Source: Ruegeria sp. EL01 | GTDB lineage: Bacteria > Pseudomonadota > Alphaproteobacteria > Rhodobacterales > Rhodobacteraceae | NCBI RefSeq assembly: GCF_900313035.1 | Contig: NZ_OMPS01000048.1 | Coordinates: forward strand, 62,001 to 126,000 | Reading direction: 5' to 3' | DNA: 64,000 nt | Shown here: in pieces, positions 35,712 through 45,463 of the stretch | How the letters are laid out: every line of letters starts with the position of its first letter | Numbering within the stretch: the first letter of the stretch is position 1 | Translations under genes and position numbers: made by a program | The notes under the pieces: model-generated | Database searches by the model: none | The model's input: only the letters and a program-made list of their open reading frames with translations | What the model was told of the DNA's origin: nothing

Positions 35712-36713
35712 ATGCAAGCCGGAACCCTCGCTACATTCCTCAAACGCGGTGCGATCTGGGGTTTCATCGTGCTGGAGCTGATTTTCTTCTCGGTGGCAGG
35801 CGAATACATGTCACTGTCCGACAAGGCATTCATGGACGCGGGCAACATGCTGTTGCTGTTCAAACAAACAGCTCCGCTGGGCATCATTGCCATGGGCATG
35901 ACCATCATCATGATCAATGGCAATATTGACCTGTCTGTCGGCGCCACTTTTGCCCTCAGCGCCGTGATCCTGTTGGACAGCATGAGCTGGCCCATGTTCG
36001 AAAGCCTTGGCGACGGCGTTATTTTTGTGGGCTGGGGTCTGGCGCTTCTGACCGGACTGGTTCTAGGCGCACTCAATGGGCTGATCGTGTGGAAGACAGG
36101 TGTCGACGCCTTCATTGTCACGCTCGGTTCGATGCTAGGCTATCGCGGCCTTGTCTTCATGTACAACGGCGAACAGCCGACCAGCCATCTGAACTGGACC
36201 CTGGTGGATTTTGCCGAAGCCCAGTTCCTTGGGCTGCACACGCCCACATGGTTTCTGTTGGTTGTAACTGCAGCAATCTGGTTCCTGATGAATCGCACCG
36301 TACACGGGCGCAACGCCTATGCAATCGGCGATAACCGCGAAGCTGCCGTCAATGCCGGGATCAGGGTTGGACCACATATGATGGTCAACTTCATGATCAT
36401 TGGATTTCTCGCCTCTCTCTCTGCTGTGGTCTTCTACTCTGAAAGCGGGTCCGTCAATCCCAATGATGGAGAGCTGTACGAGCTGTGGATCATCACCGCA
36501 GTGGTGCTTGGCGGCACCAAACTGACCGGCGGTGCGGGCTCGATTGTTTCGACCTTCGGTGGCGTGCTTGCGATCCAGCTATTGCGCAAAGGGCTGGCGC
36601 ATATTGGCGCTGACACATCGACGGTCAATCTGGTCATTGGGCTTATTCTTATCGCTGTGCTGTTCCTCGACAGGCAACTGAACGTCAAAGGCAGAGAGGA
36701 GTTGAAGACATGA
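35712..36713 (+). CDS. Sugar-type ABC transporter permease (second)
   Basis: This 333-residue membrane protein is a second RbsC-family permease (LFKQTAPLGIIAMGMTIIMINGNIDLSVGATFALSAVI; LGSMLGYRGLVFMYNG; coupling region GDNREAAVNAGIRVG). I chose the ATG at 35712, preceded by GGGAGAGCGAGA; the open frame extends 30 codons into the previous gene without homology. It overlaps the ATPase gene by four bases (ATGA). With the permease at 34726 it should form the channel of the importer. Confidence 0.88.
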   Translation: MQAGTLATFLKRGAIWGFIVLELIFFSVAGEYMSLSDKAFMDAGNMLLLFKQTAPLGIIAMGMTIIMINGNIDLSVGATFALSAVILLDSMSWPMFESLGDGVIFVGWGLALLTGLVLGALNGLIVWKTGVDAFIVTLGSMLGYRGLVFMYNGEQPTSHLNWTLVDFAEAQFLGLHTPTWFLLVVTAAIWFLMNRTVHGRNAYAIGDNREAAVNAGIRVGPHMMVNFMIIGFLASLSAVVFYSESGSVNPNDGELYELWIITAVVLGGTKLTGGAGSIVSTFGGVLAIQLLRKGLAHIGADTSTVNLVIGLILIAVLFLDRQLNVKGREELKT

Positions 36714-38221
36714 CCGATCATATCCCAGCTTTGCACTTGCAGGGCATCGTAAAGACGTTCCCCGGCGTACGGGCCCTGGACGACGTCAGTTTTGAGGTTA
36801 TGCCCGGCGAAGTGCATGCCCTTATGGGCGAAAACGGTGCCGGAAAATCGACACTGATGAAAGTCCTGGGCGGGATTTATCAACCCGAAGAAGGGCAGAT
36901 CATCGTGGGCGAAGAACCCGTCGTGATGACATCCCCACTGCATGCAAAATCCAAAGGCATCGTCTTCATTCATCAGGAACTAAGCCTTGCCGAAGAGCTT
37001 TCGGTGGCTGAAAACATCTATCTGGGTGAGCTGCCGCGCAAGTCCTTTGGCCGTGTGGATTGGGGCAAGCTTTTTGCGCAGACCAACGAAATCCTGGAAA
37101 AACTGAAGGTCAGTTTTGACGCCAAAACCATTGTTGGCGAGCTGTCGATTGCCAACCAGCAAATGGTCGAAATCGCGCGGGCGCTGACCGTCGACGCCAA
37201 GGCGGTGATTTTTGATGAACCAACGGCCTCGCTCACCGATGCCGAAAAGGTGGTGCTGTTCGATGTGATCAGGGATCTGAAGGATCAAGGTGTAGGTATC
37301 ATCTACATCTCGCACCGAATGGAAGAGGTTTTCCGCATGACCGACCGGGTCAGTGTTCTGCGCGACGGAAGCTACAGAGGCACACTGGAAACAACCGAGA
37401 CGAACGAGGACGAGATTACCCAATTGATGATCGGGCGCAGCCTTGATCTGTCACGCAACAAAACCCACGCCGAACTCGGCGAGGTTGCACTTGAGGTCCG
37501 CGGACTTTCCTGCGGGGATCTCTACAGTGAGGTCAGCTTTGATGTCCGTCGTGGCGAAGTCGTGGGTTTTTACGGTTTGGTTGGAGCCGGTCGAACAGAA
37601 ATTGCCGAAACCTTGTTTGGCCTGCGTGACCCCTCAGCGGGACAAATTCTTTTGGATGGGCAAGAAGTGCGCATCCACTCTCCTGCTGATGCAATTGCGC
37701 GTGGCATCTCGCTTGTGCCCGAGGACCGCAAGGCGCAGGGGCTTGTCCTTGGTATGAACTGCCGGGACAACATGACATTGCCGCAAGTTGACGACCTCAA
37801 GGCTGGACCGTTCATGGCCGAGGGGGCCGAGGTTTCAATCTTTGACCAGTACCGTGACAAGCTCGACATTCGAACGCCGGGATGGAAGCAGCTTGTTGGC
37901 AACCTGTCGGGCGGCAATCAGCAGAAGATCGTGATTGGCAAATGGCTGAGCATGCATCCCAACGTGCTGATCGTGGACGAACCAACGCGGGGCATTGACG
38001 TCGGCAGCAAATCTGAAATCCACAACCTGATCCGCGATCTGGCGTCGCAGGGCTACGCGGTGATCGTGATTAGCTCGGAAATGCCCGAGGTTCTCCATGT
38101 GTCAGACAGGATCGTTGCGATGTTCCACGGGCGCATCATGCGCACCTTTACGTCCGAAGAGGTGACCGAGGACAACCTGATCCAGGCCATTTCAGGCATC
38201 GAAAGCACCGAGGCCGCGTGA
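36710..38221 (+). CDS. Sugar-type ABC transporter ATPase (two fused domains)
   Basis: This 503-residue protein is a tandem ATPase of the RbsA/MglA type. The first half has Walker A GENGAGKST (about 41-49), the degenerate signature LSIANQQMVEIARAL and Walker B AVIFDEPTASL. The second half has the usual altered Walker A (YGLVGAGRTEI), a good signature LSGGNQQKIVIGKWL and VLIVDEPTRGIDVGSK. It powers import through the two permeases. Start overlaps the preceding permease by four bases and the stop overlaps the next start (TGATG), so the operon is translationally coupled. Confidence 0.93.
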   Translation: MTDHIPALHLQGIVKTFPGVRALDDVSFEVMPGEVHALMGENGAGKSTLMKVLGGIYQPEEGQIIVGEEPVVMTSPLHAKSKGIVFIHQELSLAEELSVAENIYLGELPRKSFGRVDWGKLFAQTNEILEKLKVSFDAKTIVGELSIANQQMVEIARALTVDAKAVIFDEPTASLTDAEKVVLFDVIRDLKDQGVGIIYISHRMEEVFRMTDRVSVLRDGSYRGTLETTETNEDEITQLMIGRSLDLSRNKTHAELGEVALEVRGLSCGDLYSEVSFDVRRGEVVGFYGLVGAGRTEIAETLFGLRDPSAGQILLDGQEVRIHSPADAIARGISLVPEDRKAQGLVLGMNCRDNMTLPQVDDLKAGPFMAEGAEVSIFDQYRDKLDIRTPGWKQLVGNLSGGNQQKIVIGKWLSMHPNVLIVDEPTRGIDVGSKSEIHNLIRDLASQGYAVIVISSEMPEVLHVSDRIVAMFHGRIMRTFTSEEVTEDNLIQAISGIESTEAA

Positions 38222-39090
38222 TGCGCATTGGATTTGCCGGGCTGGGCCGAATGGGGACGCACATGGCGCGTAATCTAAGCCGCGCAGGTCACGACATGAC
38301 GGTTTGGAATCGCTCGCAAAGCAAAGCGCGGGAATTGGCCGAGGAAACCGGTTGCGCAGTTGCTGCGACACCCGCTGACCTGACGGCGGGCAGCAAAGTT
38401 GTGGTTACCATGCTGGCCGACGACACTGCGTCGGAACTGGTCCATCGGGGGCCGGATGGTCTGTTTGCCACCCAAGGCGCGCAAACGTACCTGGAAATGG
38501 GTACTATGAGCCCGGACCACATCACCCAACTGACCACCACCGCCCCTGAGGGTTCGATGGTCATAGATGCGCCCGTATCCGGCGCGACACAGGCCGCGAG
38601 TGACGCGCAACTGTTGATACTGGCGGGCTGCAGGGAAGAGGACGCGGCACACCTAAAGCCGATATTCGACGCAATGGGCAAACAGACCATCTGCCTTGGC
38701 CGAATCGGTGCCGGGGCGATTATGAAACTGGCGGTGAACTCCCTGATCCACGGCATCAACCAAACCCTCGCCGAAGCGATGACTCTGGCCGAAGCCGCAG
38801 GCATCGACACTGGAATTGCGTTTGACGTGATTGAGGCCTCTGCCGCCTGTGCGCCGATGCTCAGATACCGTCGCCCTCTGTATTTGGATGAGGCCGCGCA
38901 TGACGTCACTTTCACCGTATCGCTGGCCCGTAAGGACATGGAGATCACCGCAGGTCTTGCGGAACAACTTGGTTCAGCCATGCCTCAGGGTCGCGTGACC
39001 CTTCAGCACCTAATCGATGCAGAAATGCAGGGTTTCGGCACACGCGACATGGCATCGATCCTGAACTACATGCGGAGCAAACTCTCATGA
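38221..39090 (+). CDS. 3-hydroxyisobutyrate dehydrogenase-family oxidoreductase
   Basis: This 289-residue protein belongs to the beta-hydroxyacid dehydrogenase family (3-hydroxyisobutyrate, tartronate semialdehyde, 6-phosphogluconate-like). It has the Rossmann start IGFAGLGRMGTHMARNL, the substrate loop DAPVSGATQAASDAQL and the catalytic lysine in GAGAIMKLAVNSL. The residue after the second strand (WNRSQSK) would favour NADP. I take the ATG at 38221 in the TGATG overlap with the ATPase gene; a GTG one codon earlier is possible. In this operon it probably reduces or oxidises a hydroxy acid formed from the imported substrate. Confidence 0.85.
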   Translation: MRIGFAGLGRMGTHMARNLSRAGHDMTVWNRSQSKARELAEETGCAVAATPADLTAGSKVVVTMLADDTASELVHRGPDGLFATQGAQTYLEMGTMSPDHITQLTTTAPEGSMVIDAPVSGATQAASDAQLLILAGCREEDAAHLKPIFDAMGKQTICLGRIGAGAIMKLAVNSLIHGINQTLAEAMTLAEAAGIDTGIAFDVIEASAACAPMLRYRRPLYLDEAAHDVTFTVSLARKDMEITAGLAEQLGSAMPQGRVTLQHLIDAEMQGFGTRDMASILNYMRSKLS

Positions 39091-39809
39091 AAGCAGCACT
39101 ATTTGTCGGCGGCTGGATCGGTCACGCGCCAACCGCATTCGCCGATTGGTACAAGGATCTGCTGGAGGAAAACGGATTCGCCGTCGACGTGTACGACACG
39201 CTGGAGCCTCTGGAAAAGCCCGAGAACCTGACGGATCTTGATCTGATCACACCGATTTGGTCGTCGGCGCGTTCAGGGCATCGCGAAGAGTTCGGCAACA
39301 TGACCAAGCTGCAGGAAGACGGACTGTTGCAGCTGATCGCCAACGGCTGTGGGCTGGCGGGTTGGCACGGGCATATGGGCGACGCGTTTCGCGATCGGCC
39401 CACCTATCATTTCCTGATCGGAGGCCAGTTCGTCGCCCATCCGCCCGGCTGGCCTGACAATCTGCAACCGGCCGAGGATTACATCAACTACGATGTGACG
39501 ATCTGCAAACCGGATGATCCAATCGTCAACGGGATCAAAAGCTTCAGGCTGACATCCGAGCAATATTATATGCTGGTCGACCCCTCGAACGAAGTCTTGG
39601 CCACGACAACCTTTTCCGGAGATCACTTGTGGTGGATTGAGGGCACGGTGATCCCTGTCGTCTGGAAACGTCGCTGGGATCAAGGCCGGGTATTTTATTG
39701 TTCGATTGGGCATGAGCTGGACGACCTGAAACAACCGCAAATCACGGAAATCATCCGGCGAGGCGCAATATGGGCCGCGAAGGGCCAATATTCAGGCGGT
39801 TCAGGCTGA
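39087..39809 (+). CDS. ThuA-like protein
   Basis: This 240-residue protein has the glutamine-amidotransferase-like fold of the ThuA family: KAALFVGGWIGHAPTAFADWYKDLLEENGFAVDVYD at the start, NGCGLAGWHGHMGDAF where the fold has its nucleophile region, and FSGDHLWWIEGTVIPVVWKRRWDQGRVFYCSIGHE near the end. ThuA-type proteins accompany trehalose and sugar utilisation operons, and some members act on oxidised sugars such as 3-keto-glycosides. It overlaps the previous gene by four bases and closes the operon. The exact reaction here is unknown. Confidence 0.82.
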   Translation: MKAALFVGGWIGHAPTAFADWYKDLLEENGFAVDVYDTLEPLEKPENLTDLDLITPIWSSARSGHREEFGNMTKLQEDGLLQLIANGCGLAGWHGHMGDAFRDRPTYHFLIGGQFVAHPPGWPDNLQPAEDYINYDVTICKPDDPIVNGIKSFRLTSEQYYMLVDPSNEVLATTTFSGDHLWWIEGTVIPVVWKRRWDQGRVFYCSIGHELDDLKQPQITEIIRRGAIWAAKGQYSGGSG

Positions 39810-40034
39810 CCCGATTGTCACTCCGCCCCAGTTTCGCGCTTTAGTGAAGGTTGGTAAATCGGGAGTTTCGCACCTGCCGTGTGAGGGGTTTTGCTGCCGC
39901 GAAGCAGCTTCACGAAAGCCACAAGTATCGTGTGTTAGACAGTTCGCTGATGACAACGGCAGCGACAAAGACTTGTCGACACCGACCCAAATTGATTCCG
40001 GTCTGTTGGCAAAACGACGATCAACCCAGTCGCG

Positions 40035-41348
40035 CTAGCCTCCGGGCGCCTGGCGTAAGTTTTCAGGCAACCATGTCGCCAGTTCCGGGAACCAGATCAA
40101 CACGAATACCATCAAAACCATGATCAGGAACATCGGGATCGCGGCACGCGCGATATAGCTCATTTCGTGGTTTGTCATGCCTTGCATCACGAACAGGTTG
40201 AACCCGATCGGTGGTGTGATTTGCGCCATCTCGACGACAACCACGATAAAGATGCCAAACCATATCAGGTCGATTCCGGCGTCACGGATCATCGGTTCGA
40301 CAACTGCCATGGTCAAGACGACCGAGGATATTCCGTCAAGGAAACAGCCCAGAACGATGTAGAACACCAGAAGCACCATCAACAGTTCGAACCGGGTCAG
40401 GTCCCAACCGGCGATCAGATCCGCCAACCCACGTGGCAAGCCGGTAAATCCCATCGACAGCGACAAGAACGCCGCTCCGGCCAGGATCAACGCAATCATA
40501 GCACTGGTGCGTGTCGCCCCCATCAGGCTTTCGGTGAACGTTTTCCAGTTCAGCGACCCTTGACCCATCGCCAATAGCAACCCACCGATCACACCAAAAG
40601 CAGCCGCTTCGGTGGCGGTGGCATAGCCCAGATACATCGATCCGATCACCACTGTTATCAGCAAAATCACAGGCAACAGGAAACGGGAGTTTCTGACCTT
40701 CTCTGAAAAACTCAGCTTGCTTTCGTCGTTTGGGTTCCAATCTTTGCCCACTTTCGAATAGATCGCGACATAGCCCATGAACATCGTGGCCAGCACCAGC
40801 CCCGGCAAAATGCCCGCAAAGAAAAGTTTGGTGATCGATTCATTGATCGTCACGCCATAAACGATCAGCGTCAGCGAAGGCGGGATCATAAGCCCCAAAG
40901 TCGCCGCCCCAGTAAGCGTCCCGATGATCATCTTCTCGGGGTAGTTTCGCTTTCTCAGCTCTGGGATCGACATTTTTCCAACTGTGGTCAAAGTGGCCGC
41001 AGATGATCCCGAAACAGCGGCAAAGACCGTGCAACCCACGATATTGGTGTGCACCAACCCGCCTGGCATAGGGGCCATCCACGGGGACAGACCCTTGAAC
41101 ATGTCTTCGGATAGTCGCGTTCGATACAGGATCTCGCCCATCCAGATGAACATCGGCAGGGCTGTCAGCGTCCACGAGGACGAGGCGGACCAGATGGTAG
41201 TGATCATCACGTCACCGACCGGCCGGGTGGTAAACAGCTCCATTCCGACCCATGCGACACCCATCAGGGCAAGGCCAACCCACACGCCAGAGCCAAGCAG
41301 CGTGAAGAGGACAAAGAGAAACAGGATGATGACAGATACGTTTTCCAT
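40035..41348 (-). CDS. TRAP transporter large membrane subunit (DctM type)
   Basis: This 437-residue protein is the large permease of a TRAP importer, with about twelve hydrophobic helices and hallmarks such as LTALPMFIWMGEILYRT, GGLVHTNIVGCTVFAAVSGSSAATLTTVG, ATLGLMIPPSLTLIVYG and ITPPIGFNLFVMQGM. I chose the ATG at 41348 (MENVSVIILFLFV), with AGGGG just upstream; the frame extends into the small-subunit gene without family match. It lies last in a unit that reads enolase-type enzyme, flavoenzyme, DctP, DctQ, DctM. It couples sodium flow to solute uptake. Confidence 0.92.
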   Translation of the reverse strand: MENVSVIILFLFVLFTLLGSGVWVGLALMGVAWVGMELFTTRPVGDVMITTIWSASSSWTLTALPMFIWMGEILYRTRLSEDMFKGLSPWMAPMPGGLVHTNIVGCTVFAAVSGSSAATLTTVGKMSIPELRKRNYPEKMIIGTLTGAATLGLMIPPSLTLIVYGVTINESITKLFFAGILPGLVLATMFMGYVAIYSKVGKDWNPNDESKLSFSEKVRNSRFLLPVILLITVVIGSMYLGYATATEAAAFGVIGGLLLAMGQGSLNWKTFTESLMGATRTSAMIALILAGAAFLSLSMGFTGLPRGLADLIAGWDLTRFELLMVLLVFYIVLGCFLDGISSVVLTMAVVEPMIRDAGIDLIWFGIFIVVVVEMAQITPPIGFNLFVMQGMTNHEMSYIARAAIPMFLIMVLMVFVLIWFPELATWLPENLRQAPGG

Positions 41349-41352
41349 GCCC

Positions 41353-41886
41353 CTATTCTCCGTGGCTTTGATCGGCCAGATCACGGACGATGCGATGATC
41401 GCCCTTGAACAGCACATGGATCAGGTGATCTGTCAGCGCGATAGCAAGGATAATCGCCCCGATCAGCATGGTTGATTGCGGTATCCACAGCGCAGTCTTG
41501 TCCTGACCCTGGCTGATATCGTTGAACTTCCAGCTCCAATAAACAAATCGATAGGCGTACCAACAGAAGTACCACATCACGGCGGCGCCGATGGAAAAGC
41601 ACCAGATTTCAAGGATGCGGCGTACCCGGTCCGGGACAGAGTTCAGCAGGATCGACACCCGGATATGGCTGCCGCGGTTCAACGCATTGGCAAAAGCAAG
41701 GAACGACGCCGCAGCCATCGCATATCCGGCATAGTCCGGGGCGCCTGGGAAGACTTCTCCGGTCCAGCGGGCCAGCATTTGAACGACGATAAGCAGAAGA
41801 ATGGCGATCAGGCTAAGCGCTGCCAGCACACCCGCCGCCAGATAGGTGAAATCCAGTACCGACCGAAGCCCTCGCAATACCGCCAT
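41353..41886 (-). CDS. TRAP transporter small membrane subunit (DctQ type)
   Basis: This 177-residue protein has four hydrophobic helices and the family pattern MLARWTGEVFPGAPDYAGYAMAAASFLAFANALNRGSHIRV. It joins the large permease in the membrane and is needed for TRAP transport. It ends four bases before the DctM start, so the two are translationally coupled. The hydrophilic C-terminal tail (IRDLADQSHGE-like) faces the cytoplasm. Confidence 0.9.
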   Translation of the reverse strand: MAVLRGLRSVLDFTYLAAGVLAALSLIAILLLIVVQMLARWTGEVFPGAPDYAGYAMAAASFLAFANALNRGSHIRVSILLNSVPDRVRRILEIWCFSIGAAVMWYFCWYAYRFVYWSWKFNDISQGQDKTALWIPQSTMLIGAIILAIALTDHLIHVLFKGDHRIVRDLADQSHGE

Positions 41887-41955
41887 ACCGTCCCCGCTGT
41901 GGTTTGTTTTGATTAACAGCGGGCAGAGGGTTGGCCCCCGCCCGCATTATGATGG

Positions 41956-42933
41956 TTACTGCGACGAATTGAACGCATCGACGATGGCTTTGCCCTCGTC
42001 CCCTGCTGCTTCCAGCCATTCATTGGTCATGGTCACGCCGATCTCTTTCAGCTCACCCACCATCTGGTCAGAGGCCGGACCAACGGTCATGCCGCCATCG
42101 CGCAAACCTTGCAGAGTAAACCCGGTGTATTCCTTGGCCCGCCAGTTACCGGCGTATTCAGCCAGCGAGGCGCAGGCCTGAATCACGTTCTTATTGGCGT
42201 CTGACACACCTGCCCAAACTTCCGAGTTGACCATGACGTAATTGCGCGGCAGCCACGCGTCTACTTCGTAGAAATAACTCAGGCTTTCCCAGACCTTACG
42301 GTCATACCCGGTAGACCCGGACGACACCATCGATTCAGCAACACCGGTCGCAAAAGCCTGACTGATTTCGGCGGCTTCGATGGTCACCGGTAGCATTCCT
42401 GTCAGCTCGGCCAGTCGGGACGTGGCGTTGTTATATGAGCGGAATTTGATGCCTGCCATATCTGCGACCGAGTTGACCTCGTTCTTGAAGTACAGCCCCT
42501 GCGGTGGCCATGGCACAGCATAAAGCAGGGTCAGATTCTGCTCGGCCAACAGCTTTTCGATCGACGGCTTGGCAGCATCCCAAAGTTTCGCGCTGTCGTC
42601 AAACGACGTCGCAAGGAACGGAATGGAATCAAATCCGAACAGCGCGTTTTCGTTTTGGTGGCCGGAAAGAAGACGTTCCCCAATCGGCGCCTGCCCGGTC
42701 TGGATTGCGCGCTTGATATCACCGCCTTTGAACAACGATCCCGATGGGTGCGTGACGATTTCGATCTCACCGCCTGTGCCGGTCGTGACGCATTTGGCAA
42801 ATTCTGCACCCGTTGCCGAATGGAAGTTCGACGCCGAATAAGCCATCGGCATATCCCATTTTTCGGCCAGAGCCGGGGCCACGGTGGCAGCAGTCAAAGC
42901 AGTCGCTGCCAGCAGATTGGTTAGAGTTTTCAT
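41956..42933 (-). CDS. TRAP transporter solute-binding protein (DctP type)
   Basis: This 325-residue protein has a signal peptide ending ...VAPALA (cleavage before EKWDMPMAYSASNF). The DctP fold is shown by AEFAKCVTTGTGGEIEIVTHPSGSLFKGGDIKRAIQTGQAPIGE and KFRSYNNATSRLAELTGMLPVTIEAAEI; the Arg in the KFRSY region is the usual carboxylate clamp. So the ligand very likely has a carboxyl group. GGGAG precedes the start; I use the second of two adjacent ATGs. It acts in the periplasm. The linked flavoenzyme and racemase-type enzyme suggest an amino acid or betaine-like ligand. Confidence 0.88.
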   Translation of the reverse strand: MKTLTNLLAATALTAATVAPALAEKWDMPMAYSASNFHSATGAEFAKCVTTGTGGEIEIVTHPSGSLFKGGDIKRAIQTGQAPIGERLLSGHQNENALFGFDSIPFLATSFDDSAKLWDAAKPSIEKLLAEQNLTLLYAVPWPPQGLYFKNEVNSVADMAGIKFRSYNNATSRLAELTGMLPVTIEAAEISQAFATGVAESMVSSGSTGYDRKVWESLSYFYEVDAWLPRNYVMVNSEVWAGVSDANKNVIQACASLAEYAGNWRAKEYTGFTLQGLRDGGMTVGPASDQMVGELKEIGVTMTNEWLEAAGDEGKAIVDAFNSSQ

Positions 42934-42984
42934 CATTTTCTCCCTATTGAATATTGAAGTGTCGGTGTTTTTCACCGGCCTGTC

Positions 42985-44235
42985 TTATGTAGTGAAACGT
43001 GAAGGCGCATAGACGCTCACATCCGTGTTCGGGGTTCTGCCTGCAATCATTTGCGCCAACAGGCGTCCTGTTTTCGGCCCACCCGTCAGGCCAATGTGAT
43101 GGTGCCCAAAACCCATATAGGCCCCTGTGATACCCGGCACGTCGCCGATAATCGGGATCGAGTCAGCCGGAGCGGGTCTGTGCCCCATCCATTCCACTTC
43201 CTCCTTCCATGTCACGCCGGGAAAAGCGGCCCGGGCGTTCTTGCGCATCAGCTCAAACGGCGCGCGCGATGGAGCTGCATCCAGCCCGCCAAATTCAACA
43301 ATTCCCGCCAACCGAATGCGTCCGTCCATTGGCGTCGCCACAAACTTGCCGGCGGCCACCATGACCGGACTACGCGGCATGGCAGAAGGCTCTACCAATT
43401 CAAGATGATAACCACGTTCGCTTTCCAGAGGAACAGAAACTCCTAATCGTTTGGCCAGAGGGCCCGACCAGACACCCGCCGTGACGACAGCCGTGTCGCA
43501 CGCGATCGTTTCCCCACCGGCCCGTACCCCCGTGACTTGTCCGTTGTCACGAACCACGTCGTCGACTTTGGCCCGTATGATCTTGCCACCGTTTGCTTCC
43601 ACATGCGCAGCCAGATCTTTTACGTAACGCCCCGGATCGGTGATGTGTCCGTGATCCGCCAGCTTTGCAGCGAAACCGATATCTTCGCTAAAGACCGGAT
43701 CGTAGGCGCGGAAAGCCTTGCCCTCCAGCTCTTCCCAGCGGAAACCATGCTTGCGCCGGATGTCCCATCCAAAGGCATCGCCTTCGAAATGGGCCCGGTT
43801 TTCGTACAAAAACAGATAGTCCGACGGAACGATCCACTTTTCGGCAATCGTACCTTCGGCAAGCGCTTTGTGGTCGTTCAAGCTGTCCCCGATGATTGGC
43901 ATCAATGCTCCCGCGATGCGGTCAACGTCTGAGGCGTTGGCATGGCTCAGGTAGCGCATTAACCATGGGACCAGCTTGGGCAAATACCCCCATTTCAGAA
44001 ACAACGGCTGTGACGGGCTGAGCAACATTTTAGGGGCTTTCTTCAAAAGCCCCGGAACGGTCACTGGCACGATCGAACACGATGCCAAGACGCCGCCGTT
44101 GCCATGCGAGGTACCCTCGCCCGGGCCCGCCTTATCGATCAGGATTACATCATGGCCATCCCGCTGTAGCCAAACGGCTGCCGACACGCCGACAATTCCG
44201 GCACCAATGATAGCAATTGTCTTCACTTCATTCAT
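42985..44235 (-). CDS. FAD-dependent D-amino-acid dehydrogenase-type oxidoreductase
   Basis: This 416-residue protein is in the DAO/DadA family. The FAD-binding start is IAIIGAGIVGVSAAVWLQRDGHDVILIDKAGPGEGTSHGNGG, and the C-terminal block MGHRPAPADSIPIIGDVPGITGAYMGFGHHHIGLTGGPKTGRLLAQMI matches DadA-like dehydrogenases. Such enzymes oxidise D-amino or N-substituted amino acids to 2-oxo acids and pass electrons to the quinone pool. It overlaps the enolase-superfamily gene by four bases, so the two act together: a racemase or epimerase giving the D-form, then this enzyme oxidising it. The substrate is unknown. Confidence 0.87.
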   Translation of the reverse strand: MNEVKTIAIIGAGIVGVSAAVWLQRDGHDVILIDKAGPGEGTSHGNGGVLASCSIVPVTVPGLLKKAPKMLLSPSQPLFLKWGYLPKLVPWLMRYLSHANASDVDRIAGALMPIIGDSLNDHKALAEGTIAEKWIVPSDYLFLYENRAHFEGDAFGWDIRRKHGFRWEELEGKAFRAYDPVFSEDIGFAAKLADHGHITDPGRYVKDLAAHVEANGGKIIRAKVDDVVRDNGQVTGVRAGGETIACDTAVVTAGVWSGPLAKRLGVSVPLESERGYHLELVEPSAMPRSPVMVAAGKFVATPMDGRIRLAGIVEFGGLDAAPSRAPFELMRKNARAAFPGVTWKEEVEWMGHRPAPADSIPIIGDVPGITGAYMGFGHHHIGLTGGPKTGRLLAQMIAGRTPNTDVSVYAPSRFTT

Positions 44236-45365
44236 GCCGCCACCGCCTTGGTCACGGCATAATGGTCAAGCTTGGTGGCATCTGGTTTGCCCCCCAGACC
44301 CGGCCCATCCGGGACCACAACTTGACCACTTCTTACGTTGAATGGTTCCTCTAGTATGTCCTCTTTCAGAAAGTAAGAGGCCTGATAGAATTCACAGCCC
44401 AGCGCAATTTCCGGTGTTGCGGCGATCATGTGAGTGCCTGCCAAATGCGCCAAGCCAGCCTCGAACATATCGCCACCATAAGCGCTGAGACCGTGCGCTG
44501 CGGCGATACGGGCAACTGTTTGGCCACGTGTCAGACCTCCGGATTTCATGATTTTCACTGAGACGCCGTCACAGATGCCGTCTCGGGCCGCGCGTTCCAT
44601 GTCCTCTGGGCCAAAGACGCTTTCGTCGGCCAACAGTGGCACGTCGATCATCTGTCTTAGCTTTGCCATCATGCCATAGTGATGCGCCCGCACGGGCTGC
44701 TCGATGAAATCGGGGGTGAACTGCGCAACGTCCCTTACATTTGCCGGTGCCTCTTCAATGGCAAGCCCCTGATTGTAATCCACGCGGACAGAAAACTCGG
44801 GGAAGTTTTGCGCCAGACTTTCCAGACGCATGATGTCAAAGGCATGATCTTTGAAGCCGGTCTTTAGCTTGACGATCCGAACACCATCGTCCCGCAACCG
44901 TGCCATCAGCTCGATGTCCTGAGTAAAATCGGGATTGGCAATCGAACAGCTTAGCGGGATGGTGTCACGGAACTTGCCACCCAGAAGCGACCAGACCGGC
45001 ACCGCGTTGATCCTGCCTGCAAGATCCAGCAAAGCCGTTTCCAATGCAGCTTTGGCTTCGGTGCAATGTGCAACCGCGTGGACGGCACGCGCCATGATCG
45101 CCGCCCAGTCCCCGACTTTCGCACCGAGCACAAGAGGCCGCAGATAGCGATTCAGCGCAGCGTAAGTGGCCTCGGGCGTGCCTGTGAACACCGACCAGGG
45201 CGAGGCCTCGCCAAAGCCTTCGCTGCCATCTTCGGACCTAAGCCGCAGGATCACGACTTCGCAAACGCCTTCGACGGACCCGATACCGTGATCTCGGCGG
45301 GACGTCACCGGCAATTCCAGATGCCACAGGTCGTATCCGATAATTGTTTGCGTCAGATCGCCCAT
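44232..45365 (-). CDS. Enolase-superfamily enzyme, muconate-lactonizing subgroup
   Basis: This 377-residue enzyme has the paired lysine bases of the muconate-lactonizing/racemase subgroup: the KLK motif (VKLKTGF) on one side and VKIMKSGGL on the other. Metal ligands appear in order as VDYNQ, IEQPV and ADESV. Members with both lysines include N-acylamino acid, dipeptide and proline-betaine racemases as well as cycloisomerases. I chose the ATG at 45365 (MGDLTQTI) because AGGAGG lies just upstream. As first gene of the unit before a D-amino-acid dehydrogenase and a TRAP importer, a racemase or epimerase of an imported amino-acid-like compound is the best guess. Confidence 0.85.
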   Translation of the reverse strand: MGDLTQTIIGYDLWHLELPVTSRRDHGIGSVEGVCEVVILRLRSEDGSEGFGEASPWSVFTGTPEATYAALNRYLRPLVLGAKVGDWAAIMARAVHAVAHCTEAKAALETALLDLAGRINAVPVWSLLGGKFRDTIPLSCSIANPDFTQDIELMARLRDDGVRIVKLKTGFKDHAFDIMRLESLAQNFPEFSVRVDYNQGLAIEEAPANVRDVAQFTPDFIEQPVRAHHYGMMAKLRQMIDVPLLADESVFGPEDMERAARDGICDGVSVKIMKSGGLTRGQTVARIAAAHGLSAYGGDMFEAGLAHLAGTHMIAATPEIALGCEFYQASYFLKEDILEEPFNVRSGQVVVPDGPGLGGKPDATKLDHYAVTKAVAA

Positions 45366-45463
45366 TCTTCCTCCTAGCAGTGGAAAGAAGCCTGCCTTGA
45401 CGCCCATATCATTTCAAATACTATATTGTTGATACTTCATCAGAAAAAATGATGGGATAAACA

